From Spirogloea muscicola (Eukaryota; Streptophyta; Zygnematophyceae; Spirogloeales; Spirogloeaceae): DNA of 12,635 nt. A program made the translations under genes and the position numbers. The notes below the pieces were generated by a model. It did not search any database. It saw only the letters and a list, made by a program, of their open reading frames with translations, and was not told the origin of the DNA. The stretch is taken from assembly GCA_009602725.1 (NCBI GenBank), contig WELB01000054.1:213701-226335 (forward strand). Reading direction: 5' to 3'. Below, one piece after another: positions 12,553-12,635 of this stretch (position 1 is its first letter; each line of letters opens with the position of its first letter).

Positions 12553-12635
<83 letters not shown>
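12463..12635. repeat. Purine-rich low-complexity region ending in a (GA)n microsatellite
   Basis: Purine-only sequence apart from TTTGT at 12516-12520 and one T at 12548. From 12555 to the window end it is a perfect GA dinucleotide repeat of 81 bases. The array runs off the window edge, so its true length is unknown. Confidence 0.95.

Larger units (their letters stand above)
11905..12635 (-). promoter_or_regulatory. 5' UTR and promoter region of the SBP56-like gene
   Basis: By position this must contain the transcription start of the minus-strand gene. I see no convincing TATA box at a usual spacing. The coding strand shows long pyrimidine-rich tracts (complement of purine runs at 12150-12202 and from 12463), which are common in plant core promoters and 5' UTRs. 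A C-rich run (12023-12033 on the opposite strand) and a 10-bp direct repeat near the ATG also lie here. A long minus-strand frame through it (12269-11613) is rich in Pro, Ser and Arg and looks like low-complexity read-through, not a protein. Confidence 0.4.

Overview
The window is eukaryotic nuclear DNA. It holds two intron-rich genes facing each other (convergent), separated by about 5.65 kb of gene-poor DNA that contains one decayed retrotransposon fragment. All introns I could place are short (about 110-215 bp) and GT-AG. Exons at the 5' ends are very GC-rich, and possible TGTAA-type polyadenylation signals follow gene 1. A filamin repeat joined to a plant/animal-type PC-esterase (NXPE/TBL-like) domain fits an alga of the green lineage, perhaps a streptophyte alga. 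This placement is inference; no ribosomal or organellar marker is present.

Layout. 1-122 is a pure poly-T run abutting coding sequence. 121-3420 (+) is a ten-exon gene with its 5' end missing. It encodes at least 615 residues: a short hydrophobic N-terminal stretch, one filamin/ABP280-type Ig-like repeat, and an SGNH-type PC-esterase domain with GDS and DxxH catalytic motifs. 3421-9075 is intergenic, with short tandem duplications, one unrecognised 201-codon ORF (5239-5844, minus) and a 5'-truncated non-LTR retrotransposon relic (about 6285-6967, minus). That relic carries a CCHC zinc knuckle and a restriction-like-endonuclease-like C-terminal domain, broken by an in-frame stop and a frameshift. 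9076-11904 (-) is an eight-exon gene for a 528-residue secretory relative of the 56-kDa selenium-binding protein (SBP56/methanethiol oxidase) beta-propeller family. 11905-12635 is its upstream region, full of purine-rich tracts (pyrimidine-rich on the coding strand) and ending in a long (GA)n microsatellite.

Both proteins appear to enter the secretory pathway: one by a probable signal anchor, one by a signal peptide, and both have N-glycosylation sequons. Nothing in the sequence shows that they work in one pathway. The esterase is probably a polysaccharide or glycan O-acyl-modifying enzyme of the Golgi or cell wall; the SBP56-like protein is probably an extracellular or luminal propeller. Both genes fall steeply in GC from 5' to 3'. 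Both window ends are simple repeats, so the window may be a whole contig limited by assembly breaks.
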